Shown: in pieces, positions 9,014 to 18,732 of the stretch
How positions within the stretch are numbered: position 1 is the stretch's first letter
Layout of the letters: each line of letters opens with the position of its first letter
DNA from: Bacteroidota bacterium
GTDB taxonomy: Bacteria > Bacteroidota > Bacteroidia > AKYH767-A > JABDAW01
Direction of reading: 5' to 3'
NCBI GenBank assembly: GCA_023251595.1
Contig: JAHEYM010000005.1
Coordinates: 1 to 33,504 of the forward strand
Length of the DNA stretch: 33,504 bases
Position numbers and translations under genes: made by a program
The notes under the pieces: model-generated
Databases searched by the model: none
What the model saw: the letters and a program-made list of their open reading frames with translations, nothing else
What the model was told of the DNA's origin: nothing

Positions 9014-12000
9014 TTATCTCACCAACGTCACGAACCCGGTCCGATTATCGACCTTTCCTTTCTTCGTCGTTTCGATAATATAATAATACGTTCCTTCCGG
9101 AACCGCGAGACCTTGTTTGTTGACACCCGGCCAAGCGAAAGTCGGAATAGTAGATTCCCATAACAATTCACCCCAACGACTATAAATCAAGACTTTGAAT
9201 TGATCGTAATCACCAACAGTATCTGGTGAGAAGAAGTCGTTGAAACCATTTCCGTTTGGTGAGAATACGTTTGGAATAATCAACGGTATCACGGGACAAT
9301 CGTTTGCAGCAATTAAGAAGCTGTCGATGTTCGCACATCTTGCCAGGGGATTAAATACCTGACATGTATATATACCACCTGTTGTTACATTAATCGTTGC
9401 AGTGGTTTCGCCCGTATTCCAAACATAATTTGATCCGGGATTTGTTGCATCCAGAACATGTATATCACCGATACAGAGACTATCGACATGAAGTAGTGTA
9501 CTTCGTGGTTCAACATCAACAGCAAAAGAGTCCGTATTAGCACAAAGCGATCCGGGCGGAACGATCTGAACTGTGTAAAGTCCCGTTGAAGTGATATGCA
9601 ACGCTGGAATCGTATCGCCTGTGCTCCATGTATATGAAGCACCTGGTAAAGTCGCGTCCAGTAATGAAGTATCACCTTGACAAATCGTATCAGAAGCATT
9701 GAGATTAGTGACTGGAATAATCGTCACCATCATCGAATCTTTGGAGATACAACCACCTTGTCCGGTAGTAGTTATCGTGTACCAACCTGATGTTTGAGGT
9801 TCAACATTAACAGATGCAGTGGTTCCGATATTAGTCGCTCCTGATTGCCACAAATAAGAGTAGCCGGAACCCGTGTTGGTGCTGAGATGCAACGTATCGT
9901 TTTTACAGATGGCGGTATCGTTTCCGGCATTTACTGTTGGGAACGGGCGTACATATATATTCTTGATTCCCGTTGCAGAACCGCAATCATTCACCGCAGT
10001 AAGACGAATCTGATAAGGTCCGCCGATGGTATCAAATTGAATGTCCATAACATTGTTTGATGTATCGATCATCTGTCCATGCTGGGATGTCCATTGATAA
10101 TAAGTATTCGTTTCAAACGGTACAGAATAGTGCGCAGTATCGCCGATACAAACGAATGTTGGTCCAGTAATAAATACGGATGGCGGTCCATTAATCATGA
10201 CGTTACAAGCCGGAGAAATCGGTCCGTAACATCCATTATTGATCTCCTGAACTGTGAGGTCGAGTGCTCCTGATCCACCGAGATTTACCAGAAGTGGATT
10301 GTATTGCCAGATGAACGGAGTTCCCCCATTAATGCTGGGACTCGTCCATTGATATTGAGAATTCGGATTGTATGGCACGATAAGGAATTGTGCAATATCC
10401 CCGACACAGAAGGCTGTATCACTCGGGAAAATCCACGATGCAGTATCATTCGGCGCCCCAATCACCACGCGTATTACCGTACCCAGAGAATTCTCATACG
10501 GACTCGCACACGTTGCGATAATTCGCATGTAATACATGCCCGGCTGTAGTCCCAGTCCCATCAATGCGATTAGGTTCGGACAATGTACTATCAAAGTGGT
10601 ATCATTTCCGGCTTGTATCTCTCCAAAATCACCAAGATTGACCTGAGCAAAAGTTTGAGAACTTAGCAATTGCACTTTAAACGAATCGAGCGGACAGTAT
10701 ACGGCAATGCTATCCCACTCGTGAATACCTATGGTAATCGTAGTATCGCCTCCCTGTGTTGTCGAAATACAGAAGTGAAGATCGACGTGGTTGTTTGTAT
10801 TTATGTCGCAGTCCTGAATACAGAATGGCCCCCACACTGTCCCGATGGCTACCGGACTTGTTGAAACTACACGCAAGTAATAACCACAACCGGGTGGTAC
10901 CGTAGGAATGATTCCCGAAACTGTTCCAGGTAAAGAGCCATTCATCTGATCATAAGTCTGTGAGTTAGGGAATGTTCCGACTACCGGCGGGTTTGCTGCG
11001 AAGACTCCGTTCGAATCCGATAATTGGCAGACGTAGGTATTGAAGTTGAATACGCCGGTCGAATAAAACGGCACATCGATGACTGACCCGACACAGACAG
11101 CGTTCGAGTCCATAGCCACCACGGGCGGGAGCGTAGTTATAGTGTTGGGACAGAATATAACCGAGAAACATATCGAGGCGGTCCCTGTAATGACCGGGAG
11201 CGGCGACGTTCGGTTTATCCGAACTTTATAACAGGTGCCTGGTGGTAGCGTTCCAGGAATCGTAATAGCGATGGCACTTGACGTAGTCGGATAATTCAAC
11301 CAAAAAACACCCATGTTGGTGGCCGATGCAAAATTTCCGGTAGAGTCAGAGAGTTCAATTTCATAAGTACCGTCGCAGAGTGTATCCGATAGTTGAAAAA
11401 AGACAAAAAGATTGGAGAGCTGACAGACGGGATTTGGTGTGACAAGGGTGATATTAATGTTCACCGGTGCGTTAACCGCATCGTAAAATCCATCTAAAAA
11501 CACATCGTCGATGCCGAGCCCGACAGGGTTTGAAGTAGGCGTATTGTCATTCACCCAACGGAAACCGAATTTCAGACTTTGAACATTACAGAATGCTGGA
11601 TTGGTAATCGTTTCATATTGCCATTTGTATCGTCCGTTGTATTGAAGTTGACCAGTCTGAATCCATGGACCGCCGTTCGCGCTGTAATAAACTTCACCAT
11701 AAGCTGTCGGAGAACCTTCGCAAATATAAAAGAATGAGAAATATACGCTCGTCATTCCCATCGTACAAACGCCGGCATTCATTTCTACAAAGCGATCAGA
11801 AGTCGCTGTCGGATCATAATTTCCATTATCGATACCCGATGCAGTGAAAGCATTTTGATCGTAAACGTGCAGGTATTTGCTATAAGGAGCAAAACTGATA
11901 TTGCCCGAATAAGTACTATCCTCCGACATCGTGTTCGGATAGATCGGTGTACCTGTATAGTGATTATTTACCGTCCATAAGTTCGTCCCGGTGTTGGTAC

Positions 12001-12142
12001 CGACACTTGAAGTATTCATCGAGAAGGTGATTCCCCCATTTTCGAAGTCCTCGTTGAAGAGTTGAATATTTTGCGCTTTCGCCCCGGAAACGGCGATGAA
12101 TGCGAATAAAATGAATGTCAGATGCTTGTAAATTTTTCTCAT
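9014..12142 (-). CDS. Large secreted protein with Ig-like/PKD-like repeats and T9SS type B (gliding-motility-associated) C-terminal sorting domain
   Basis: Signal peptide MRKIYKHLTFILFAFIAVSGAKAQ (start 12142); C-terminus NVFSPNGNGFNDFFSPDTVGDYDQFKVLIYSRWGELLWES...GLAVPEGTYYYIIETTKKGKVDNRTGFVTLVR. Confidence 0.9.
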   Translation of the reverse strand: MRKIYKHLTFILFAFIAVSGAKAQNIQLFNEDFENGGITFSMNTSSVGTNTGTNLWTVNNHYTGTPIYPNTMSEDSTYSGNISFAPYSKYLHVYDQNAFTASGIDNGNYDPTATSDRFVEMNAGVCTMGMTSVYFSFFYICEGSPTAYGEVYYSANGGPWIQTGQLQYNGRYKWQYETITNPAFCNVQSLKFGFRWVNDNTPTSNPVGLGIDDVFLDGFYDAVNAPVNINITLVTPNPVCQLSNLFVFFQLSDTLCDGTYEIELSDSTGNFASATNMGVFWLNYPTTSSAIAITIPGTLPPGTCYKVRINRTSPLPVITGTASICFSVIFCPNTITTLPPVVAMDSNAVCVGSVIDVPFYSTGVFNFNTYVCQLSDSNGVFAANPPVVGTFPNSQTYDQMNGSLPGTVSGIIPTVPPGCGYYLRVVSTSPVAIGTVWGPFCIQDCDINTNNHVDLHFCISTTQGGDTTITIGIHEWDSIAVYCPLDSFKVQLLSSQTFAQVNLGDFGEIQAGNDTTLIVHCPNLIALMGLGLQPGMYYMRIIATCASPYENSLGTVIRVVIGAPNDTASWIFPSDTAFCVGDIAQFLIVPYNPNSQYQWTSPSINGGTPFIWQYNPLLVNLGGSGALDLTVQEINNGCYGPISPACNVMINGPPSVFITGPTFVCIGDTAHYSVPFETNTYYQWTSQHGQMIDTSNNVMDIQFDTIGGPYQIRLTAVNDCGSATGIKNIYVRPFPTVNAGNDTAICKNDTLHLSTNTGSGYSYLWQSGATNIGTTASVNVEPQTSGWYTITTTGQGGCISKDSMMVTIIPVTNLNASDTICQGDTSLLDATLPGASYTWSTGDTIPALHITSTGLYTVQIVPPGSLCANTDSFAVDVEPRSTLLHVDSLCIGDIHVLDATNPGSNYVWNTGETTATINVTTGGIYTCQVFNPLARCANIDSFLIAANDCPVIPLIIPNVFSPNGNGFNDFFSPDTVGDYDQFKVLIYSRWGELLWESTIPTFAWPGVNKQGLAVPEGTYYYIIETTKKGKVDNRTGFVTLVR

Positions 12143-12234
12143 GTGAAGGGGTTTTTTCAGCAAATAAAGGTAAGGTGAATCCAATTAATCTCCAAACAAA
12201 TTTATTGTGTTGAAAAAAACTTAATTTTATCGGC

Positions 12235-12855
12235 ATGGAATCATGTTTTGTAACGGGGATAGGAACGGGGATAGGGAAGACGATTTTCTCGGCAATTTTG
12301 GCTCAACGTCTTGGCGCCGATTACTGGAAACCCGTTCAGTGCGGGAGTCTTGAGCATACTGATACGATGATGGTTCAGTCGCTGGTCTCGCATCCCGACT
12401 CAAAATTTCACCCCGAAAAATATTTATTGAAGAAGCCTGCTTCTCCTCATGATGCGGCAGAAGAAGAAGGTAGGCGTCTTGTTTTGGGTGAAATTTGTCT
12501 CCCAAAAACGCCGAATTGCATTGTAATTGAAGGCGCAGGTGGCATATTGGTTCCTTTGAACGAAAACGAACTGATGATCGACTTAATAAAGAAATTTGAA
12601 AGCAAAGTGATAGTAGTTTGCAGCAATTACCTTGGCAGTATAAATCACTCCCTCATGACTTTTCGCGTGTTGGAAAATGCAGGGATGAAAGCATCGGGAT
12701 TGGTTTTTATGGGTGAAGCCAATCCAAAATCGGAAGAGATTATTCAAAAGATAAGCAGAGTAAAATGTATAGGAAAGATTCCTTGGGTGAAGTCTATCGA
12801 TCAGGAGTTCGTGCAAAAATCGGCGGAGACTCTGAATCTTGATGTGATTTTATAA
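12235..12855 (+). CDS. bioD: Dethiobiotin synthase
   Basis: FVTGIGTGIGKTIFSAILAQRLGADYWKPVQCGS (P-loop plus KPVQ), PASPHDAA, IVIEGAGGILVPL, KVIVVCSNYLGSINHSLMT. Confidence 0.92.
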   Translation: MESCFVTGIGTGIGKTIFSAILAQRLGADYWKPVQCGSLEHTDTMMVQSLVSHPDSKFHPEKYLLKKPASPHDAAEEEGRRLVLGEICLPKTPNCIVIEGAGGILVPLNENELMIDLIKKFESKVIVVCSNYLGSINHSLMTFRVLENAGMKASGLVFMGEANPKSEEIIQKISRVKCIGKIPWVKSIDQEFVQKSAETLNLDVIL

Positions 12856-12955
12856 TGCTTTTTGTTTTTAGTACAGCGGTGTCAACATTGTTTTGGGCAT
12901 ACGCAAATTTAAAACAGAGAAGAATTAAAAGAAAAACGAAAGGGATTTTACTCAT
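12840..12955 (-). pseudogene. N-terminal remnant of the tandem small secreted protein family; overlaps the bioD 3' end antisense
   Basis: Minus strand from the ATG at 12955 reads MSKIPFVFLLILLCFKFAYAQNNVDTAVLKTKSIIK, close to the intact neighbour MTRNVFYLLVFLLCFKFGYSQNSADTVILKTRSIIK. Homology ends at the bioD stop region. Coordinates of the left edge are approximate. Confidence 0.75.
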
Positions 12956-13557
12956 TTCTTTTTGATTTTGTAACCGATTGCGAACCCGAGTTGAATTGTA
13001 GGATAGGTAAAATGATAAATATACTTATCACCGTAAATAGGATCACTAAAAATCTCGATTCCGGATTTAAGACCTGCACCGAAGTATGGTTGTAGGCTTA
13101 CCCTTCTCGAGTTTTTAGAATTATATTCAAATATAAATTGAAATCCTAATTCGTGAATCTGATCTTTGCCGTATGATTCAATGGCATGAGCGTATTTATA
13201 CATAAATAAAGACTTCCGTTGAAACATTCTTCTCTTTCCAGATTTATTGTGATTCCCTTTTATCGATGTTCGAATTGTAAAACCGTGATAATTCGGATCG
13301 GGCAATACTCCTCCACTCGCAAAAGCGTCTGTTTCACCATCTACGAACCCAAAGATATATCCACACCCAATCTCAATACTCTTTCCATTTTTCAATCTTT
13401 TTTCAAATGAAAATCTTGCCTCGCCGGTTAAGGTTTGTAGTGGATAAAATTTAATAATGCTTCTTGTTTTTAGAATGACTGTGTCTGCACTGTTTTGCGA
13501 ATAACCGAATTTAAAACAGAGAAGAAAGACTAAAAGATAAAAAACGTTTCGGGTCAT
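12952..13557 (-). CDS. Small secreted, probably beta-barrel outer-membrane-like protein (intact member of a tandem paralog array)
   Basis: Signal peptide ...FKFGYSQ; KFYPLQTLTGEARFSFE motif; C-terminal YPTIQLGFAIGYKIKKK. Confidence 0.75.
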   Translation of the reverse strand: MTRNVFYLLVFLLCFKFGYSQNSADTVILKTRSIIKFYPLQTLTGEARFSFEKRLKNGKSIEIGCGYIFGFVDGETDAFASGGVLPDPNYHGFTIRTSIKGNHNKSGKRRMFQRKSLFMYKYAHAIESYGKDQIHELGFQFIFEYNSKNSRRVSLQPYFGAGLKSGIEIFSDPIYGDKYIYHFTYPTIQLGFAIGYKIKKK

Positions 13558-14191
13558 TTCTTTTTGAATAAATAAAAGGAAATTCCAAATTGAATAGTAG
13601 GATATTCAAATTTATCCACGAAATATGAATATGGTTGAGATGGATGATGGAAATCAGATACAAGATTAATATGATTTAACCCTATTCCGAAATACAAACC
13701 ATAAATTGTTTTCTTTCGGTTTTTAAATAGTCTTCCGAATTGTAATTGAAACCCATAAATATTAGCGTCTTGAGTTAACAAATCATGATGGGCAGAACTG
13801 GAATATTCTCCTGAATGAACATATTTATACAATAATAATGGACTAATATAAGTCCTGCAATTCCTTTCTTAGAGGACAAATAAAACTTGAAACCACTTCG
13901 GATCGCAAATCCTTTAAATTCATAATGGAAACTTAAATTAGCATCAGAGGAGATGAGATTTCCATCAAGTTCACCCCCCAATATTGCAAATTGAAAACCC
14001 GGACTTATTTCTACGCTTGTTAGTTTTCGAATCGGAAGTTCGTACGACACTCTAATTTCCCCGCAATAAAGTTGAAGTGGGTAAAATTTCAATCGTTCTT
14101 TAAATTTCGTTTTAGTTGAGTCAGTATTGAACTGGCAAAACCCTGTATGAGAATATATCAGCACTGTGAGTGCTAGTAAAATCCTTTTCAT
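13554..14191 (-). pseudogene. Paralog of 12952-13557, interrupted by a frameshift near 13840
   Basis: ORFs 13775-14215 (MKRILLALTVLIYSHTGFCQ...KFYPLQLYCGEIRVSYE...) and 13554-13832 (...YKYVHSGEYSS...YPTIQFGISFYLFKKK) together cover the full length of the intact paralog in two frames. Confidence 0.8.
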
Positions 14192-14228
14192 TTCTTTTTC
14201 AATAAATAATTCCAAGTCCTAATTCAAA

Positions 14229-14405
14229 TCAGACATTTCGTTTTATTGGCATTTCATAACCCATCCAGAATTCACCGGAAATTAGTTGTAATGGGTATAA
14301 TTTAATATTAGATTTCGTGTCATTTTGCGCGGAATCTTTCTGAGTTTGGGAGTACCCAAAATGAGAATATACCAATGCAATAATAATTACAAAGAATGGC
14401 TTCAT
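14229..14405 (-). pseudogene. Third paralog, N-terminal 58 codons then stop; the middle is missing
   Basis: Minus strand MKPFFVIIIALVYSHFGYSQTQKDSAQNDTKSNIKLYPLQLISGEFWMGYEMPIKRNV*, immediately followed by FELGLGIIY*, which resembles the family C-terminus (FGISFYLF). Confidence 0.75.
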
Positions 14406-14474
14406 GCAGCTGGGTTAATTGTCAAAAAAGAGAAACTGGTAAATTCGAAAATTAGTGATTGCAAAACAATAATT

Positions 14475-14589
14475 GTTTTTTTAACGCAAAGGACGCCAAG
14501 TTTAATCGCAGAGAACGCCAAGAGATATTAATAAATCCTTTGCGAACTTTGCGTTTTATTTTCTTCGCGTTCTTTGCGTTAAATTTTTT
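14475..14589. repeat. Long imperfect palindrome of TTTGCGTT/AACGCAAA units
   Basis: TTTTTTAACGCAAAGGACGCCAAG...GCAGAGAACGCCAAGAG and ...CTTTGCGAACTTTGCGTTTTATTTTCTTCGCGTTCTTTGCGTTAAA form inverted arms. Confidence 0.75.
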
Positions 14590-14623
14590 CTTTCGAAACT
14601 CCTGATTATTATTTAATAAATTC

Positions 14624-15190
14624 TCAAATGGAATTGGAGCTATTTTTCACCACCAGCGTTTTTGCCACGATATCATGAAGTGCTTGTTTTTTCTCTGTCC
14701 AACCTGCCATCATATATCCAATTAATAAAGTGAATTGTGAAAGATATTTCCCAAAGAAACGACCGGTCGCACGTCCGAAAGTGATTCGTTCGCCATCCAT
14801 ATCAGTTACTTTTAATTTTAAAGCCATTTTGCCGAGGGTTCCTTGTTTTGCAGAAGTTTCCATTACCGCAAAATAAAACCAGGTTACTAATATGCCGATA
14901 AGGGCAGAGATCGCCATATCGGCTATGGTGACACCCATCACATTGAAATAATCATTGAATTTAAATGAATCACCTTCTTTTAATCTTTCAAGCCAGTCTC
15001 TGAATTTTTCCTGATCCATGCTGGGATATGCAATGCCAAAGATTTTTAAAGCTGGTTGAATCAGAATTAAATTGACTATTCCCATCACAATCGCATCTAT
15101 TATCGCTGCCACGAAGCGAAGCCAAAAACCTGCATATTCAACTTCTTGCGCACCGAATGCCTGATCTGTATCAATAATTTCTGATTCCAT
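14624..15190 (-). CDS. RDD family membrane protein
   Basis: YAGFWLRFVAAIIDAIVMGIVNL, GKMALKLKVTDMDGERITFGRATGRFFGKYLSQFTLLIGYMMAGWTEKKQALHDIVAKTLVV. Confidence 0.92.
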   Translation of the reverse strand: MESEIIDTDQAFGAQEVEYAGFWLRFVAAIIDAIVMGIVNLILIQPALKIFGIAYPSMDQEKFRDWLERLKEGDSFKFNDYFNVMGVTIADMAISALIGILVTWFYFAVMETSAKQGTLGKMALKLKVTDMDGERITFGRATGRFFGKYLSQFTLLIGYMMAGWTEKKQALHDIVAKTLVVKNSSNSI

Positions 15191-15257
15191 TTTGATTAAA
15201 TTTTATCTAAGTTTAATAATTTGTCTGCAAATTAAAGAAACCTTTTTCACAAATCAC

Positions 15258-16688
15258 TCATTTGGGAGAAAACTTTCCTGTAAGGAATTTCACGATTCTG
15301 TCATACACTTTCAGATATGCATCGCGATCAAGTAACGCCGAATCTGTTGTTGCCTTATAGGTGAGGAAAACGCCGACCGGAAATAATATGAGTGAAGAAT
15401 ACCACATTCCCCAAAATGCAGGAGAGACTAATTCACGTACCAGTTTTTCGCCTGTGAAAGACATTACATGATAAAAAATAAACAAGAGAACAGATGCAAT
15501 AAAAGGCACACCCAATCCACCTTTTCGGATAATTGCACCCAAAGGTGCGCCTACGAAAAAGAGTACCAGACAAGCAAATGAAAGCGTAAATTTCCGATGC
15601 CATTCTATGTCATGTCTTGCGATAAGTTTTTGTCGGTTTTCGAAATCGGATGCTGTGCCGGAAATGTGAATTTTCATGGTTCTCGCGCGGTCTAATGCAC
15701 CTCTCAACAATGCCGTCCTGTTCGCCTTGTCGAAATTTAATATAAAATCTGATTGCGTAAATTTAGATTCTATCTGTGTTTTATGAGGAAGGGTATCGTG
15801 TCTGAAAAAATAACTTGGATCGAGAAGTAGATGAAAGTTCGCTTTCTGTATATCCCATTTTGATTGAAGTGAATCTCTCGCTTCTGAGAGTTGTTTCACG
15901 TTCAACATTTGATAATTATCTTTGAACAACGCTTCATTACTGCGTGTGAGAGAAAAATTCGTGAGGTCGAACCGAACCACTTCCTCTTTAAAATTAGTTC
16001 TCATCAAAGCATGATCTTCCTGTTTGCCTTGTTGTCTTTCTTCATAAGTATTTCCTGCATAAAGATTTGCAATTAAAGCACGTCCATCGGGTGTTGATGT
16101 CATCGTTCCCCATTCTGCGGTAATCAGCTTTTTATTCCCCATTCCTTCGGTATGATCGTAGATCATCAAATTCCGAAGCGTTTCACCATCCGCATCTTTC
16201 TTGCCGATCTTAATTACGTAACCATCAATTCCATTATAAAAAACACCCGGTGTCAGCTTAAATGCGGGCTTTTGTTGACGGATATCGAAAAGTAATGCAC
16301 CGATTTTCAGATTTGCAGTGGGAATGGCATAATTCGAAAAATAAAATGCTCCGAGACTCACAAAAATCGTGAAGACAAATACCGGAAACATCACTTTACG
16401 AAGCGAGATTCCCGCTGCTTTACAAGCAACAAGTTCAAAGTGTTCACCAAGGTTTCCAAAAGTCATGATCGATGACAGCAAAACTGCGAGCGGTAATGCC
16501 ATAGGAACCATCGTGATCGAAGCAAAGAGAAGAAGCTCAGCAACAACATACCACGAAAGTCCTTTGCCCACCAGATCGTCGATCCATTTAAAAACAAACA
16601 TCATCAACAAAATAAAAAGTGAGATGAAGAAGGTCATCACAAAAGGACCCACGTAGGAAATCAGCACCAGTCTGTATATTTTCTTCAC
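15258..16688 (-). CDS. LptF/LptG (YjgP/YjgQ) family permease
   Basis: N-terminal MKKIYRLVLISYVGPFVMTFFISLFILLMMFVFKWIDDLVGKGL, C-terminal KFTLSFACLVLFFVGAPLGAIIRKGGLGVPFIASVLLFIFYHV. Confidence 0.9.
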   Translation of the reverse strand: MKKIYRLVLISYVGPFVMTFFISLFILLMMFVFKWIDDLVGKGLSWYVVAELLLFASITMVPMALPLAVLLSSIMTFGNLGEHFELVACKAAGISLRKVMFPVFVFTIFVSLGAFYFSNYAIPTANLKIGALLFDIRQQKPAFKLTPGVFYNGIDGYVIKIGKKDADGETLRNLMIYDHTEGMGNKKLITAEWGTMTSTPDGRALIANLYAGNTYEERQQGKQEDHALMRTNFKEEVVRFDLTNFSLTRSNEALFKDNYQMLNVKQLSEARDSLQSKWDIQKANFHLLLDPSYFFRHDTLPHKTQIESKFTQSDFILNFDKANRTALLRGALDRARTMKIHISGTASDFENRQKLIARHDIEWHRKFTLSFACLVLFFVGAPLGAIIRKGGLGVPFIASVLLFIFYHVMSFTGEKLVRELVSPAFWGMWYSSLILFPVGVFLTYKATTDSALLDRDAYLKVYDRIVKFLTGKFSPK

Positions 16689-16696
16689 TTCTTAAT

Positions 16697-16704
16697 TATC
16701 TTTG
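16697..16704 (+). promoter_or_regulatory. -7 box TATCTTTG for the plus-strand gene at 16788
   Basis: Exact TAnnTTTG match just upstream of the C/G-rich element. Confidence 0.4.
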
Positions 16705-16705
16705 T

Positions 16706-16776
16706 CTGACCCCACCCCTGCCCCTCCTTACCCCACCCAACCTCCCCAAATGGGGAGGAGAAAGGAGGGAGGGAGG
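16706..16776. repeat. C/G-rich dispersed element, copy 2, with CCTCCCCAAATGGGGAGG hairpin core
   Basis: CTGACCCCACCCCTGCCCCTCCTTACCCCACCCAACCTCCCCAAATGGGGAGGAGAAAGGAGGGAGGGAGGGG. Confidence 0.75.
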
Positions 16777-16787
16777 GGTAAAATTGA

Positions 16788-17429
16788 ATGTTGAATCAAA
16801 TGACAGATGCAAATATAGTAAAGCTGAGTAAGGAAGAAGACATTGTTCTCAGGGACACGGAGTTTCTAATGCACAAACATAGCGCCACAAACAAGATACA
16901 GCAAAAATTTATGCAACTTCGAGATGAACTGAAAAGCGCTATCGATGCGAAGCCATTTGCATTCCCCGTCGGTACTGATTCAGAAACGGGACGAATTTTT
17001 AAGGGTGAGAGTTATCTGTATCTGCCTTATGTGAATCTCGATTATCCCCGTAAATTCGGAACAGAAGATGTTTTTGCTTTCCGATCTATGTGTTGGTGGG
17101 GAAATTTTTTTAGCTTCACGTTACATCTTCAGGGCGAAAGTTTTGCAAAAATCGCAGATCATGAGGATGAAATTATTTCGTCCATCAGTGGCAAAGAGTT
17201 TTATATTTCAGTTCACGAAACCCCGTGGCAGTACCATTATGGGGATGATAACTATATACCTGTTGAAAATTATGAGGATCTTCCCGAAACGGGAAAAACA
17301 GAAATGCGTTCGCGTAATTTCTTAAAACTTTCGAGAAAACTCGAACTAACGGAATGGGATGAAATTGACCCTTTCGGAGTCGAAACACTTCAAATTTGTC
17401 TTGATTCGATCAGACCTTATTTCGGGTGA
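16788..17429 (+). CDS. Conserved hypothetical protein (about 210 aa)
   Basis: Long ORF between divergent/convergent housekeeping genes; the alternative start at 16800 (MTDANI) is also plausible. Confidence 0.75.
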   Translation: MLNQMTDANIVKLSKEEDIVLRDTEFLMHKHSATNKIQQKFMQLRDELKSAIDAKPFAFPVGTDSETGRIFKGESYLYLPYVNLDYPRKFGTEDVFAFRSMCWWGNFFSFTLHLQGESFAKIADHEDEIISSISGKEFYISVHETPWQYHYGDDNYIPVENYEDLPETGKTEMRSRNFLKLSRKLELTEWDEIDPFGVETLQICLDSIRPYFG

Positions 17430-17433
17430 AAAA

Positions 17434-17814
17434 TCAGGAGCCGATAATCCGCATCAGCTTCTGGATTGCTCCTTGCCATACCAACTGATTCTCTTCAATC
17501 TCGTTTTCAACCGAAAAATCTCTCACGACGATTGCAACGTCGGAGGTGATATCGTCCTGAACAATTTCGATCTCAAACCAGGTATTTTCAGGATCATCGA
17601 CCCAAGCGAATCTGATGAGTGAATTTTCCTTTTTTGTCACCAGTTTTGCCTTCTGACCAACACCTTCCCAGATGAACGTAAACAAGTGATCTGATTGACG
17701 TACGTCGTCGGAGAACCACTCAGAAAGTCCCGAGGCAGTCGCGATATAAGGGAACAATATTTTGGGAGAAGATTTGATCTCAAATTCTATCTCGTATTTC
17801 TTCTTCTTCGTCAT
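17434..17814 (-). CDS. START-like / SRPBCC domain protein
   Basis: KKYEIEFEIKSSPKILFPYIATASGLSEWFSDDVRQSDHLFTFIWEGVGQKAKLV; the likely start is the internal MTKKKKYE. Confidence 0.8.
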   Translation of the reverse strand: MTKKKKYEIEFEIKSSPKILFPYIATASGLSEWFSDDVRQSDHLFTFIWEGVGQKAKLVTKKENSLIRFAWVDDPENTWFEIEIVQDDITSDVAIVVRDFSVENEIEENQLVWQGAIQKLMRIIGS

Positions 17815-17983
17815 TACTAATTCTTTAATTTCTTTCATTTCAAAAGTTTCTTTTTTCAAGATTTCGCGCCAAAGGTAAAAATTCCAAACGCATCTGTCAG
17901 GGAAATCAATATTTTTGCAAAATATGTATTTGATTCTTCAAGAACAATTTCTTTCCCAAATTATTTTTTAACACTTTGCATTC

Positions 17984-18727
17984 ATGGCACTCGTAGATTC
18001 AATGGAGAAGGAAGGAAACTGGCTGTTCCGGCATCGTGGGGAACTGCCCATTGTGCTCTTCGCATCGGCGATCCCCATTATCTGGCTTACAGATTACAAT
18101 GACAATGGACCTAACACAGACCAAATCTTTCTCTTTCTCTCCCTCTTTCTGTCACTTTCGGGTTTTCTGATCAGAGCTTATACAATTGGGACAACACCTG
18201 CCGGTACATCAGGCAGGAATACGGAGGGACAAGTGGCCGAAGCCCTCAATTTCAAAGGGATTTACTCAATCGTCCGACATCCGTTATATCTCGGAAACTA
18301 TCTTTATTGGATCGGAATCGTTCTTTATACACAAAACATCTATTATACAATAATTGTTTCGCTCGCCTTCTGGGTGTATTACGAGCGGATTATGTTCGCC
18401 GAAGAACGTTATCTGGAGCGAAAATTCGGTGATATTTACATGAACTGGTCTGCAAAGGTCGGCGCGTTTCTCCCTTCTTTCGGGAAGTATGAAAAGGGTG
18501 ACGTCAGTTTTTCGTTGCGAGCTGTTTTGAGAAGGGAATATCCCGGTTTTATATCTGCTGTCGTGGCTTTCACGTTTGTTGAAGCACTCAAAAACTATTC
18601 AAGTTCTAAGCAATACATTCTCAGTACAACTTCACTCGCAATCCTGTTTTTCTCGGGCGGAATTGCCACACTCCTGAGTCTGATCAACAACAATACGAAC
18701 TGGCTGAAACAGAAGGGACGGAGTTAA
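17984..18727 (+). CDS. Isoprenylcysteine carboxyl methyltransferase (ICMT)-like membrane methyltransferase
   Basis: GIYSIVRHPLYLGNYLYWIGI, YYERIMFAEERYLERKFGDIYMNW; -7 box TATTTTTG at 17910-17917. Confidence 0.87.
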   Translation: MALVDSMEKEGNWLFRHRGELPIVLFASAIPIIWLTDYNDNGPNTDQIFLFLSLFLSLSGFLIRAYTIGTTPAGTSGRNTEGQVAEALNFKGIYSIVRHPLYLGNYLYWIGIVLYTQNIYYTIIVSLAFWVYYERIMFAEERYLERKFGDIYMNWSAKVGAFLPSFGKYEKGDVSFSLRAVLRREYPGFISAVVAFTFVEALKNYSSSKQYILSTTSLAILFFSGGIATLLSLINNNTNWLKQKGRS

Positions 18728-18732
18728 GGAAA

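Noticed and set aside
9385-11847. Multiple ORFs of 60-104 aa overlapping the large 9014-12142 gene
   Set aside because: All lie inside the long T9SS type B reading frame in other frames or strands, and none has a recognisable domain or start context.
12227-12505. 92-aa antisense ORF over bioD
   Set aside because: bioD motifs are on the plus strand and the antisense frame has no support.
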